Below, one piece after another: positions 6,908-14,751 of a stretch of 21,390 nt of DNA. Position numbers and translations under genes: made by a program. Position 1 is the first letter of the stretch. The number at the start of each line of letters is the position of its first letter. The notes under the pieces were generated by a model, which searched no databases, had not been told where the DNA came from, and was given only the letters and a program-made list of their open reading frames with translations. Origin of the DNA: a virus; the IMG/VR virus record IMGVR_UViG_3300042879_002474, positions 1-21,390 of that record, one strand, 5' to 3'.

Positions 6908-7497
6908 AACGCGCGCCAATACCGGAGTTGTCCGTTCTGATTCCAACGATCACGGAGCGCGAGCAAGAAGCCAATGCCTTGTTCCGGTCGCTAGAAGGCC
7001 GCGTAAGGGGCCGCAACGTCGAGATACTAATGATGCGCGACAACTGCTTGAGCGGTATCGGGGAGGCGCGGAACAAGCTCCTACGCGCAGCGGGTGGAAA
7101 ATATATCACCTTCTTAGATGACGATGACGCCTTGTGCGAAGGCTACTTTGAGCTAGTGCTCGACAACATCCGCCACGACCGGGACGTAATCACGTTCGAT
7201 CAATGGGCGACAGTCGATGGCGCGGAAGGCAGGATCAACTGCCGCCTCGGTCACGAATTGGAACCCTTCCGCCCCGGTCTAGTGACCAAACGCCCGCCGT
7301 GGTTCTGGTGCGTCTGGCGCCGGGAGTTGGCTTCTGCTTACGCCGTTCCACAAGTCCGCGCGCAGGAAGATGTGCTTTGGCTGCGCCACCTATGGGCCGA
7401 GGCCGAAACGGAGGCGCACATCCCGCAAGTGCTGCACCGCTACAATTTCTCCAGCGCGACCACGACCCTTCAGAAGCCATTGACAGAAGGGGGATAG
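6904..7497 (+). CDS. Small GT2-type glycosyltransferase
   Basis: This 197-residue protein is a compact family 2 glycosyltransferase. LSVLIPTITER (about 9-19) is the first strand of the nucleotide-binding fold, GIGEARNKLLRAAGGKYITFLDDDD (about 51-75) leads into the DxD metal-binding motif, and QEDVLWLRHLW (about 154-164) carries the usual late acidic catalytic region. It lacks a long C-terminal acceptor domain. The start overlaps the methyltransferase stop. The last codons (Pro-Leu-Thr-Glu-Gly-Gly) contain the TTGACA element for the next gene, whose ATG begins two bases after this stop. Confidence 0.83.
   Translation: MKRAPIPELSVLIPTITEREQEANALFRSLEGRVRGRNVEILMMRDNCLSGIGEARNKLLRAAGGKYITFLDDDDALCEGYFELVLDNIRHDRDVITFDQWATVDGAEGRINCRLGHELEPFRPGLVTKRPPWFWCVWRRELASAYAVPQVRAQEDVLWLRHLWAEAETEAHIPQVLHRYNFSSATTTLQKPLTEGG
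7480..7485 (+). promoter_or_regulatory. TTGACA start-site element, copy 5
   Basis: TTGACAG lies inside the final codons of the glycosyltransferase gene, 13 nt before the ATG at 7499, with GC directly before that ATG. This spacer also contains a G-rich run (AGGGGGAT) that could act as a weak Shine-Dalgarno sequence. Confidence 0.6.
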
Positions 7498-7498
7498 C

Positions 7499-7822
7499 AT
7501 GGCCCTCGACACAGCGCGGCTCGCTACCGAACTCGACAGCATCATTGCCGACCTCCCGGCAACGGTGACCTTTGGCGAGGCGACATTCAGCGCGGCGGTT
7601 ACGCAGTCAACCACGGGCGCGGACATCGAAGAGGGCGGATTTCTACCCGCTCGCGATGTCGGTCTGCACGTTAAGTCCACCACGACCACACGCTCGGTCA
7701 AGGTAGGAAGCAAGCTAGACGTTGCCAGCGCAGGCGTCACTACCACCTATCGCGTCATTTCCATCGAACGCTCGCAAGACGGGCAAGAACTCATCTTATC
7801 ATGCCAGAGTCACCGCCGCTAA
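7499..7822 (+). CDS. Probable head completion / head-tail joining protein
   Basis: This 107-residue protein is placed where small head-closure proteins normally lie, between the head genes and the tail terminator. The sequence opens with a helix (DTARLATELDSIIADL), continues with short strands (ATVTFGEATFSAAV), and ends with TTYRVISIERSQDGQELILSC. This resembles the small beta-barrel joining proteins that end with a strand pair. I do not recognise an exact family. The start is supported by a TTGACA element 13 nt upstream. The 3' end overlaps the next gene by 22 nt. Confidence 0.6.
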   Translation: MALDTARLATELDSIIADLPATVTFGEATFSAAVTQSTTGADIEEGGFLPARDVGLHVKSTTTTRSVKVGSKLDVASAGVTTTYRVISIERSQDGQELILSCQSHRR

Positions 7823-8295
7823 ATTATCAGACGATCCAACGCCGCGCCCCCGAGCCGCTAGAGGAAGCGGTCGAAAAAGCAGTCGCGGATATGATCGATT
7901 TTAATCTGCGCGCTTACCAGTTAAGCGAAGTCAATGTGACCCGCGCCGATGTCGGAACCGACCTTGAGCTTCCCGCCGTGGTCGTGCGCGCGGCCCGCCT
8001 GCGCGAGTCAATCCCGACCGGGGATGTCTATGAGGTGCAAGTCGCCGTCTCGGCCATGACCCTGATGGATAAGCTCAACGACAGCGATCCTTCCCCGGAG
8101 GAATACACGGATCGGCTGTGGTCGGCCCTTGTCGCCATGATGGAAGACCCGCAGCTTTTGCTTGTCCTCAAGGACTCGCGCTCGTCTGTGACCTTTCACG
8201 GCCTTGTCCGTCAGAGCGGCATGGAGTTCTCGCGGCAGGATCGACACGCTGTGCGCGGACTGCGTTTCAACGTCCACGTGTCCCGCCTAGCCTAG
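7801..8295 (+). CDS. Probable tail terminator / minor tail protein
   Basis: This 164-residue protein lies between the head-closure candidate and the tail-tube candidate, the usual place for tail completion proteins such as lambda Z or U. It has a helical N-terminus, then ELPAVVVRAARLRE and VYEVQVAVSAMTLMD strands, an LWSALVAMMEDPQLLLVL helix, and a final GLRFNVHVSRLA strand. That helix-strand mix fits the gpU-type fold but is not diagnostic. The first ATG lies 22 nt inside the preceding gene. A later in-frame ATG at 7894 is possible, but it would lose sequence that looks coding. No clear ribosome site is visible. Confidence 0.55.
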   Translation: MPESPPLNYQTIQRRAPEPLEEAVEKAVADMIDFNLRAYQLSEVNVTRADVGTDLELPAVVVRAARLRESIPTGDVYEVQVAVSAMTLMDKLNDSDPSPEEYTDRLWSALVAMMEDPQLLLVLKDSRSSVTFHGLVRQSGMEFSRQDRHAVRGLRFNVHVSRLA

Positions 8296-8298
8296 TGG

Positions 8299-8304
8299 TT
8301 GACA
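8299..8304 (+). promoter_or_regulatory. TTGACA start-site element, copy 6
   Basis: TTGACAG lies 4 nt after the stop of the preceding gene and 13 nt before the ATG at 8318. The spacer ends AAGC before ATG, identical to the end of copy 1. A GCGGGG run in the spacer is at best a weak Shine-Dalgarno sequence. Confidence 0.6.
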
Positions 8305-8317
8305 GGCGGGGTCAAGC

Positions 8318-8689
8318 ATGGCCGCAACTATCGTTTCTTCTTCCGCCGCTACTTCGGTGGTTTTTGGCGCAACCGCCGAAACCGGAATCATCATCAACAG
8401 CTTTTCCCGCGCGGTAAGCCGCGAAAAAGCAGAGGTTATGGACAATGACGGAGACGTTGTTGCGGTTTCCTATTACAAGCCTACCGCCACGATTTCTATT
8501 TCGGGCACACTCAACGGTTCTACCGGAGTTGCCGCCGCCGCCCCCGGCGTTGCGCTGACGATTGCCAGCACGACAAGCGGAAGCGGCATTACTGGCGGCA
8601 AAGTTGTCGTGGACTCCGTGACTTTGAACCAGACCTCCGAAGGGTTCAACGAGTTCGCCGTCGAGGCCACGCAATACCCCGATCTCTAA
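8318..8689 (+). CDS. Probable major tail (tube) protein
   Basis: This 123-residue protein is Ser/Thr/Val/Gly-rich and beta-predicted. It precedes the chaperone and tape-measure genes, where siphoviruses encode the tail tube subunit. The core EKAEVMDNDGDVVAVSYYKPTATISISGTL resembles tail-tube strands in which DGD-type turns join long hairpins, and it ends with a conserved-looking NEFAVEATQYPDL. It is shorter than most tube proteins. The start is supported by a TTGACA element and follows a 22-nt gap. It has no sheath gene nearby, consistent with a non-contractile tail. Confidence 0.62.
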   Translation: MAATIVSSSAATSVVFGATAETGIIINSFSRAVSREKAEVMDNDGDVVAVSYYKPTATISISGTLNGSTGVAAAAPGVALTIASTTSGSGITGGKVVVDSVTLNQTSEGFNEFAVEATQYPDL

Positions 8690-8749
8690 GAGTTTCCCTC
8701 TAACGCGAACGCAGCGGGCGCGTAATCCCGCAGCACAAATTCAAATTTC

Positions 8750-9193
8750 ATGCTGCAAGAGTCCATCAAGAACGACGAGGTATTCCTTACCTCATCTACG
8801 CGCCTCGCTACGGCGCTTTTATCTTTGGGGCAAACGCTTCGCCGCCCTCCGTGCACACGCCAAGTTCGTCGTGACGGCAACACCATCGTCACCTTCCTTT
8901 TTGAGTCGGGCGAATGCGGGCGCATTGCCGCGCGCTGGACGGAGATTGAGCAGCAAGACCCCGGCAGCGAAACGCCCGAAGCCCTTCGCTCCCGCCTTGT
9001 CTGGCTGCGCGAATTAGTCAAGGACAGCGATCCGGTTGCTCTGGCTTATGCCAACGGCGCATGGCGCGATCTGGCGCTGATGATCGTTAAGGCCACACCG
9101 CGCATGGTCGAGATTTACGGGCGCGACTCTATCGGCTTTGTCCGCGAGGACGCATCCGCGCGGGATATTCAACAAATGCAAAAACTATTATGA
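8750..9193 (+). CDS. Unrecognised protein before the tail chaperone
   Basis: This 147-residue protein is not one I recognise. It starts with FLTSSTRLATALLSLGQTLRRPP. A short beta hairpin follows (DGNTIVTFLFESGECG), and the rest is mostly helical with many Arg and Asp. It sits after a 60-nt gap (8690-8749) containing a small hairpin, GCGGG against CCCGC, and an A/T-rich leader. There is no TTGACA element. The stop overlaps the chaperone start (ATGA), so the two are probably made together. Position suggests a tail-assembly role, but nothing in the sequence fixes it. Confidence 0.6.
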   Translation: MLQESIKNDEVFLTSSTRLATALLSLGQTLRRPPCTRQVRRDGNTIVTFLFESGECGRIAARWTEIEQQDPGSETPEALRSRLVWLRELVKDSDPVALAYANGAWRDLALMIVKATPRMVEIYGRDSIGFVREDASARDIQQMQKLL

Positions 9194-9681
9194 GCCACAT
9201 CGAAGCAATCGCCACCGACGAAGAAATCCTGCAAGAGTCCCGACCCGAAATCTTGAGCAAAGCCATATTAAGCAAGGGTCGCAAGCTAGGGGAACTAACC
9301 GTGCGCCCGATAACGGCAGAAACCCTGTCTTACCTTTTTGAAGTCGAGAACTTCTTTATCAAAGGAATGAAGGGCGAGCGGGTCAGCGCAGCCAATGCCA
9401 ACGCGATTTGGTCAACGGGCGAGTTTATCTACATCCACGCCGCCGATCCCGACATTGTAGCCGAGGTTATCTGGCGACGAGACGAGTTCCGCGAAGGCGT
9501 GCGCGCCTTTCTGCGCGGCCCGCTCAATGACCCAAAGATGTTGACCGATGCCTTGCCGATCATCGAACAATCCGTCACGGAATACTTTGCCGCGCAAAGC
9601 GAAGTCGCCGCTGCGCCAACCGGGAGCAAGCTCGTTCGACCGGGAAAAGCATCGGCCCGTCATGGCAAGCGTCCTATCTGA
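9190..9681 (+). CDS. Tail assembly chaperone, short (G-like) product
   Basis: This 163-residue protein corresponds to lambda gpG, the unshifted tail assembly chaperone that keeps the tape measure soluble while the tube polymerises. RKLGELTVRPITAETLSYLFEVENFF opens a helix-strand domain, and ALPIIEQSVTEYFAAQSEV precedes a low-complexity end. The identification rests on position directly after tail genes and before the tape measure, and on the slippery site near its 3' end. The last ten codons after the slip site look non-conserved and Arg/Lys-rich, as expected for the short product. Confidence 0.8.
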   Translation: MSHIEAIATDEEILQESRPEILSKAILSKGRKLGELTVRPITAETLSYLFEVENFFIKGMKGERVSAANANAIWSTGEFIYIHAADPDIVAEVIWRRDEFREGVRAFLRGPLNDPKMLTDALPIIEQSVTEYFAAQSEVAAAPTGSKLVRPGKASARHGKRPI

Positions 9682-9896
9682 CGCTCATCGCCTCCGTGAC
9701 GGGCTGGAGCGCGGACTACATCCTGCGTCGATTGCCTCTTGCGATGGGGTTGCAGATGATCCTATGGCATGACATCAAGGCGGGCCGCAAGATGCGGTGG
9801 GCGCACAGCATGAACGAGGGTCGTGGGTCGGTGGACATTGCTGCCCAGATAAGAAAGTCCCTCGCCAACGCCAATGAAGATTACAGCAATGACTGA
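9190..9896 (+). CDS. Tail chaperone GT-like fusion by -1 frameshift
   Basis: A -1 shift at G GGA AAA (9642-9648) joins the 153 residues encoded by 9190-9648 to 82 more read from 9648-9896, giving 235 residues. The shifted frame reads SIGPSWQASYLTLIASVTGW, then helical LPLAMGLQMILWHDIKAGRKM, ending NEDYSND. This is the T-like part that binds the tape measure in lambda gpGT. The shifted frame has no early ATG of its own that keeps the conserved SWQASYL stretch, which supports expression by frameshift. The stop at 9894-9896 overlaps the next ATG at 9889. Confidence 0.82.
9642..9648 (+). promoter_or_regulatory. Canonical -1 slippery heptamer
   Basis: GGGAAAA is read as G GGA AAA in the chaperone frame, an exact X XXY YYZ site and one base different from lambda's G GGA AAG. 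Both tRNAs can re-pair after a -1 slip. The unshifted frame stops at 9679-9681. Confidence 0.88.
9668..9685 (+). promoter_or_regulatory. Hairpin downstream of the slippery site
   Basis: AGCGTC (9668-9673) pairs perfectly with GACGCT (9680-9685) around a 6-nt loop. It begins 19 nt after the heptamer, farther than the usual 5-9 nt for a stimulatory stem, and it contains the unshifted stop codon. It may assist frameshifting or be incidental. Confidence 0.35.
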
Positions 9897-10719
9897 TACG
9901 AGTGATCTTCGGGGTCGCTTGGCTGAGTTTGGGCGCATTGTTGGTAAGGAGACAAGCGAAGCTGTGCGACAATTCGCGCGGGTTTCCTGCGTTAATTTGG
10001 CGACCGAAACGCAGCCTTTTGGAACAGACGATACCGCCAAGGCTAAAGGAGAGACAGCCGTGGCGCGAGACATTTACAAGGTCTATTATCCTGCCACCGG
10101 GGCAAAGTTCTTAAAGCAGGCAACGCAAGCCGTGGCAGGCTACTACGCTAGTCGCGGAAAATCGTCCAAGGGCGCGGAAAACTTCAGAGTGCGAATGTTG
10201 AAGTATCAAATGGATGGCAACACGGGCGCGCTGGCAAAGATCGCCGCCGACATCGGATTTACCGATGCGCAGATTGATGGCTTCGAGCCTTCGCGGCACA
10301 AGTCCAGCAGAGACAGCAGGGGCAGAGTAAGCGGAGCAAGGCCGCAACTTATTATTGAGGGCGAGCGACAGCTTGAGAAATACGTCGAAACGACTCAGCG
10401 CAAGGTCGGATTAACCAAAGCAGGATGGGCCAAGTGCGCCGAAGCGATCCCGCTTAATCGCGCAAGCTCGGCCACGCGCGGCATCCCACAGTGGGTCACG
10501 CGCAACAAGGGCCGCGCCTCCGGGTCGATTGCCGACCTATCCGCCGATCCGATCAATCCGAAGGTCAAAATGACCAACTCAACGCCGTGGTGTTCTACTG
10601 TTTTAACCCCCGCACAAGCGCAGCAAGCTCTGACGCTGGCGCGAGATAACTTCGTCAAATACATGAACCAAGCCATTAAAGGCACGCTGCGGGCGCAAGC
10701 AAAGTTGTCAGCGGGCTAA
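9889..10719 (+). CDS. Unrecognised tail-region protein
   Basis: This protein of 276 residues (281 if the in-frame ATG at 9874 is used) is not one I can name. It lies between the chaperones and the tape measure. Its N-terminus (LAEFGRIVGKETSEAVRQFARVSC) looks like the helical opening of gp10-type or minor tail proteins. The centre is Lys/Arg-rich, followed by KVGLTKAGWAKCAEAIP and SIADLSADPINPKVKMTNSTPW. The C-terminus is a helix rich in Ala and Gln. The start at 9889 overlaps the chaperone stop by 8 nt. Neither candidate start has a strong ribosome site. A minor tail or tail-completion role is inferred from context only. Confidence 0.6.
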   Translation: MTDTSDLRGRLAEFGRIVGKETSEAVRQFARVSCVNLATETQPFGTDDTAKAKGETAVARDIYKVYYPATGAKFLKQATQAVAGYYASRGKSSKGAENFRVRMLKYQMDGNTGALAKIAADIGFTDAQIDGFEPSRHKSSRDSRGRVSGARPQLIIEGERQLEKYVETTQRKVGLTKAGWAKCAEAIPLNRASSATRGIPQWVTRNKGRASGSIADLSADPINPKVKMTNSTPWCSTVLTPAQAQQALTLARDNFVKYMNQAIKGTLRAQAKLSAG

Positions 10720-10727
10720 TAGGTAAA

Positions 10728-13019
10728 ATGGCCGACGTAACAACATCATTTGCCGCAAAGGACGAGTCGTTCGCGCAGACAGTTGACCGACTAAACGCGC
10801 GGCTCGCTGGATTTCAGCAGACCGTGGCAGACTTCAGCGGCAAAGTAGGAAACATGGCCTCGGCCTTTGGCGGCTTCGCTACCAAGATCGGAACCGTGGC
10901 CGCTGCCTTTTTGGGCGCGCAAAGCGCCGTCCAGACATTCAAGCAAGCGATCGATGTCGGAGGGCAGTTAGCGGAACTATCCGCACGAACCGGGGAAACG
11001 GCGGGCAACTTGGCCGTATTGCAACGCGCGTTTCAAAACGCTGGCTCAAGCGGCGAAGCCGTAGGCCCGATGCTTAATCGCCTGCAAAAGTTCATGGTGG
11101 AAGCATCGACGGGCGGAAAGCAACAAATCGAAACGATGACGGGCCTCGGCCTTTCCTACGATGACCTTGCAGGGAAAACTCCCACCGAGCAAATGGCGAC
11201 CCTTGCCCGGAGCATTTCTTCCATTAGTGACCCCGCCGAGCGCGCGACCGCCGCTATCGCCGTATTCGGGAAAAGCGGCGGCGAGTTGTTGCCCCTCCTG
11301 CAAAACATGGATGCCGATCTTGCCTCTGCGCGCAGTCAGCTAGGAAGTTATCCCGATGCGGTCGATCAAGCCGCAACATCCTTGGACGGCATTGGCGATG
11401 CCTTCGCCGCCGTAGCAACTAAAGCGCAGGAGTTTGTGACCGGGGCTTTGGTAAAAATAGCGCCCGAGATTGAGAACGTCTTGAACGCAGTCGCGCAGAT
11501 TGATTTCGCGGCTTTTGGCATGAGACTTTCCGAGTCTTTGGAAAGGGCAGTCAATTTCTTTCGCGGGCTTTGGTCTGACCCCTCTCAGATTTTTGGGCTG
11601 CTTGGCGACTACCTTAACGCCACGTTCCGACAGGCGGGCGATAGCCTTGTGTCAGCGTTTTTGACTGCGGGCAACGCGCTGACGAATTTTTTCAGCGAGC
11701 TAGTGAACGGCGGAGTATTTACGCAGCTGGGACAAGTTCTGGCCGATGCGCTGGTTTTCGGAGCCAGCAAACTCGGCGTGCTGCTCATTGACGGAATAGA
11801 GGCCGCGATGAATCTTTTTGGCACGCTCTGGGCTTCGGTTACTAGCCAAGGCGTGAGCGGGTTTGCGGCCAAGTTGCTTGACGTAGCAAAGTTCTTCGCC
11901 AGCGACTTTGTGCAAGCCATGACCAATCCGGTTGCTTTTGTCGCGGGAAAGTTAGGTTCCTCGCTTGCCGATGCTGTTACGCAAGGCGCAGAGACTTACA
12001 AATTCTCGTTCGATTCGGCCACCGGAAGCTATATCGAAAAAGCCCGTGCGGGCTTTCAAAGCGTCTCGGATACGGCGGGAGCAAATTTGCAGCAATCCGC
12101 CTCGACCTTTGGCGAGACTTTAGTGACCGCCGCCACTAATGCCGCCGCGCAATCTGATCTTATTGAGGTCAATCTTTTTGGTGGAGCGGAAGCCATTAAC
12201 CAAGTTAACCAACGCATTGGGGAAATCGTAAATGCTGGCGAGCAGTATCGCGGAGCGATGGAATCCTCGGTTGATCCGGCAACGCAAGTGAAGGCAGAAG
12301 CTCAAGCAACAGCGTCAGAAGGTCGATCCTTTGCTGGCGCGATCAATCAAGCCAAGATCGACGCCGAGGCAACGGCCAATGTCTTTACTGGTCTGTCCGA
12401 TCGCATGAGCAGCGCGGTTAATAGCACCAGCACAATGCTCGACAAGATGCGCGAAGCGTTCCATTTCGGTCGCACTTCGTCTGAAGAGGCGTATCAAAAA
12501 TACCGGGATGGCGGCATGAGCATCCTTGAGGCGAGCAAGGCGGCAGCGGCACACATGGCACAACAAAACGAGGCAGACGCCAATATGCGCAGCGCGGAAA
12601 ATAAGGTGCGTCTAGCTGAAAACGCAAGAGACCGATCCTATGAACGCGCCGAACGCATGGATCGCGCGGGCCAAGAGAAGTCAGCGCACAACACGCGTAT
12701 GCGGGCCGATGCAAAACTGACCAAGACGCTTGAAGAAATTAGTCCCGAGCTAAAGAAGGGCGCGGAAGATGCGGGCAGGTTACTCGGTGACGGAGGTTCT
12801 GGCGCTGGCGATGACGTTACCGCTGGCGGCAGTTCCGCAGAAGACAGCATGACAAGCGGCGGCGAGGCGGCGGGGGAATCTATTTCGACCGCAGCAAGCG
12901 CGCTTAAAGATGCTGTTAGTGGCATGGGCAAGGCGTTGGCCTTGGATGCCACACTTGTACGATGCGAAGGATTCTTGAAAAGCATCAATGAGAAACTTCC
13001 GCAAAACGCCTTGAGCTAA
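10728..13019 (+). CDS. Tail tape measure protein
   Basis: This 763-residue protein sets tail length and is later expelled during DNA injection. It has the family's hallmarks: the largest gene after the chaperones, Ala/Gly/Ser-rich with heptad-like helices, and hydrophobic stretches. The hydrophobic stretches include the N-terminal MASAFGGFATKIGTVAAAFLG and the central LVFGASKLGVLLIDGIEAAM region. The C-terminal third has a charged coiled coil (about 610-670, AENKVRLAENARDRSYERAER) and a Gly/Ser/Asp-rich linker. At roughly 0.15 nm per residue this would give a tail of a little over 110 nm. It starts 8 nt after the previous stop, with AGG 4 nt before the ATG. Confidence 0.9.
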   Translation: MADVTTSFAAKDESFAQTVDRLNARLAGFQQTVADFSGKVGNMASAFGGFATKIGTVAAAFLGAQSAVQTFKQAIDVGGQLAELSARTGETAGNLAVLQRAFQNAGSSGEAVGPMLNRLQKFMVEASTGGKQQIETMTGLGLSYDDLAGKTPTEQMATLARSISSISDPAERATAAIAVFGKSGGELLPLLQNMDADLASARSQLGSYPDAVDQAATSLDGIGDAFAAVATKAQEFVTGALVKIAPEIENVLNAVAQIDFAAFGMRLSESLERAVNFFRGLWSDPSQIFGLLGDYLNATFRQAGDSLVSAFLTAGNALTNFFSELVNGGVFTQLGQVLADALVFGASKLGVLLIDGIEAAMNLFGTLWASVTSQGVSGFAAKLLDVAKFFASDFVQAMTNPVAFVAGKLGSSLADAVTQGAETYKFSFDSATGSYIEKARAGFQSVSDTAGANLQQSASTFGETLVTAATNAAAQSDLIEVNLFGGAEAINQVNQRIGEIVNAGEQYRGAMESSVDPATQVKAEAQATASEGRSFAGAINQAKIDAEATANVFTGLSDRMSSAVNSTSTMLDKMREAFHFGRTSSEEAYQKYRDGGMSILEASKAAAAHMAQQNEADANMRSAENKVRLAENARDRSYERAERMDRAGQEKSAHNTRMRADAKLTKTLEEISPELKKGAEDAGRLLGDGGSGAGDDVTAGGSSAEDSMTSGGEAAGESISTAASALKDAVSGMGKALALDATLVRCEGFLKSINEKLPQNALS

Positions 13020-13025
13020 TCCGTC

Positions 13026-13691
13026 ATGCCTTCCCTCGTCCACGCATCCTCCCGCCTCACGGGTTCTCCTGGCGTTGCCTTGGTATCGCATAGCGTCTCA
13101 GAGCAGGCAAATGGACTTTATAGCGTATCCTGCGAGTTTGTTTGCCGAGCAACTAATTCCCTTGCTGTGGACAATCTGTTTTACCCGGATGCCGAGCCGC
13201 CAGTTTATCCATCTGCCGTCAATAAGCAGTATCTATTGAGTGGTCGCTTATTTATGAGCGACAGGGAAGTAAAGACCGAAAACGGATTAAGCTACATCTC
13301 GGCATCGTATGCTTCGGGTATCACCCGCAACGGGAGTTTTGGTTACATCTCAACAGAACGAGAAAGCCTAGTTTACAAGTTTTATCCCCTTGCACTTGAT
13401 ACCGATGGAGCCCTGCGATCGTGGATCGCATTGTCTTACGTGCCCATAGTCATCACCCACGAATATGTGCAAGTTGGCAATGAAAAGTCTGCGGTATTCG
13501 TGCCCCCGCAGCCAGATGATCTGTATGCGCTAATTGCATTTAGTGGAGTAGGAGTGTTTACGACTACTGTAGAAAAATTTGCAAGAAACCTTATACGCCC
13601 GCTTGCGCGAACCGACGACACAGCAAGAACAAGTATCACGCCAAGTGTCATCGTGAAGCAAACACGATACTACATCGAAGACACCGCCTAA
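13026..13691 (+). CDS. Unrecognised tail-tip candidate
   Basis: This 221-residue protein directly follows the tape measure, where distal tail or tail-tip proteins are usual. It is mostly beta-predicted with many Ser, Tyr and Val residues. Visible stretches include NGLYSVSCEFVCRATNSLAV, NKQYLLSGRLFMSDREV, ISASYASGITRNGSFGYIS and a late FARNLIRPLARTDDTART. I do not recognise a Dit, gpM or gpL family. It starts 6 nt after the tape-measure stop without a TTGACA element or clear ribosome site. From here the base composition becomes more AT-rich. A structural tail role is inferred from position. Confidence 0.6.
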   Translation: MPSLVHASSRLTGSPGVALVSHSVSEQANGLYSVSCEFVCRATNSLAVDNLFYPDAEPPVYPSAVNKQYLLSGRLFMSDREVKTENGLSYISASYASGITRNGSFGYISTERESLVYKFYPLALDTDGALRSWIALSYVPIVITHEYVQVGNEKSAVFVPPQPDDLYALIAFSGVGVFTTTVEKFARNLIRPLARTDDTARTSITPSVIVKQTRYYIEDTA

Positions 13692-13697
13692 TAATGT

Positions 13698-14039
13698 ATG
13701 GCCGCTCCCGATCTGCACAAATTTAGAGACGATCTAAAGAATCGCCCCGGCCCCGGAAGCAATGCCCCTCCCCGCAGCATCCGCGCAGAAGACCTAGACG
13801 AAAACTACAAAAAGGTCACTTTGATCGAGAGTGATAAATCGCCCAAACTTTACGATCTTCGCTACACAAAAGACGGAACGCGGCTCACGCGACTCATGCC
13901 AGACGGCACAAATGTCGGAGACTTACTTTACTGGAATGGGACGCGATGGGTCACGTTGCGGGCCGTTGTTTCAGGCCAGATGCACGTGCTGACCATTACC
14001 AACAATGTTCTTTCTTGGACGCAAACCGAAGACTGCTAG
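13698..14039 (+). CDS. Small unrecognised tail-region protein
   Basis: This 113-residue protein has a charged N-terminal half (PDLHKFRDDLKNRPGPGSN) and then IRAEDLDENYKKVTLI. Its C-terminal part contains GDLLYWNGTRWVTL. The short GxLLYWNGTxWxxL pattern is common at the ends or junctions of phage fibre and baseplate proteins, where it marks a small beta unit. The gene starts 6 nt after the preceding stop, and its own stop (TAG at 14037-14039) abuts the next ATG. No ribosome site is clear. A minor tail-tip or fibre-connector role is a contextual guess. Confidence 0.55.
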   Translation: MAAPDLHKFRDDLKNRPGPGSNAPPRSIRAEDLDENYKKVTLIESDKSPKLYDLRYTKDGTRLTRLMPDGTNVGDLLYWNGTRWVTLRAVVSGQMHVLTITNNVLSWTQTEDC

Positions 14040-14750
14040 ATGGCAACGATTAAAACGCAGACCGCTGGCGGGGTAAGGCGTATCATTACTAAGGCGGTCA
14101 ACGGCCAGCGGCGCGTCAGTTGTTCGTGTTGCGAGGCGGGGTGCTGTATGTATCCTGCGCAGGCTTTTAATAGTATTTTTACGATTGATGATTTGCCAGA
14201 CGAGGTAAAAGTTGAAGGCATTATTTATACAAAGGTTGGTTCTCCCTACACAATTACAGCGGAAACTGAATCTTTTGAGGTTTATTATGAAGGACGCTTG
14301 CTTCAAAGCCCAGAAGTGCAAGAGTTTATTGCTATTGCCAATTTTGCGCCAAACCAATGGACGCAAGGCACACTTCTTGCTTTTACGAGCTTCGATTGTT
14401 TAATAACTGAATTTAGTGTAATCACAGACACTTTTGAAGACACTTACACAGTTGCTACCCCATTTAGTTCTGGAACCGTAACCAGATTTGCATTGTGTAA
14501 TTGGGCGGGCATTGATGGCAATGGGTGCCCATTACAATTACTTTATGGCGGATTTGAAGGCGATCCAGAAACAGCCGAAAGCGGCCTAAAATGGAGTGTT
14601 AGTTTTCAGAAATATGAAGAACCAGAAGGATTGCCAGCGGGTTGCACCGTTAGTTATGGCAGGCTAAAAGGCGGATTTCAAAATTCTCCTGTTGGCACTT
14701 ATAACATTGTTTATGCCACCGAAGGGTCGGAATTTGCCACCGTTTCTTAG
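14040..14750 (+). CDS. AT-rich gene with N-terminal cysteine cluster
   Basis: This 236-residue protein has an N-terminal cluster of five cysteines (28, 30, 31, 35, 36) in SCSCCEAGCCMYPA. The rest is acidic, beta-predicted and aromatic-rich, with further single cysteines. The cluster could bind metal or form disulfides; neither is proven. Three 60-base lines counted by hand are about 35-40% GC, against 53-68% in lines from neighbouring structural genes, which suggests recent acquisition. The ATG directly abuts the preceding stop and the gene ends 1 nt before the next ATG. I do not recognise the family. Confidence 0.6.
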   Translation: MATIKTQTAGGVRRIITKAVNGQRRVSCSCCEAGCCMYPAQAFNSIFTIDDLPDEVKVEGIIYTKVGSPYTITAETESFEVYYEGRLLQSPEVQEFIAIANFAPNQWTQGTLLAFTSFDCLITEFSVITDTFEDTYTVATPFSSGTVTRFALCNWAGIDGNGCPLQLLYGGFEGDPETAESGLKWSVSFQKYEEPEGLPAGCTVSYGRLKGGFQNSPVGTYNIVYATEGSEFATVS

Positions 14751-14751
14751 A

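Noticed and set aside
4611-7486. Sugar cassette as a transposon or integron
   Set aside because: No transposase, integrase or inverted terminal repeats are present. The flanking TTGACAG copies are explained as start elements.
9548-9772. A third-frame open stretch as the frameshift partner of the chaperone
   Set aside because: The canonical heptamer gives a -1 shift into a different frame, which has the tryptophan-rich helical T-like sequence and the better stop position.
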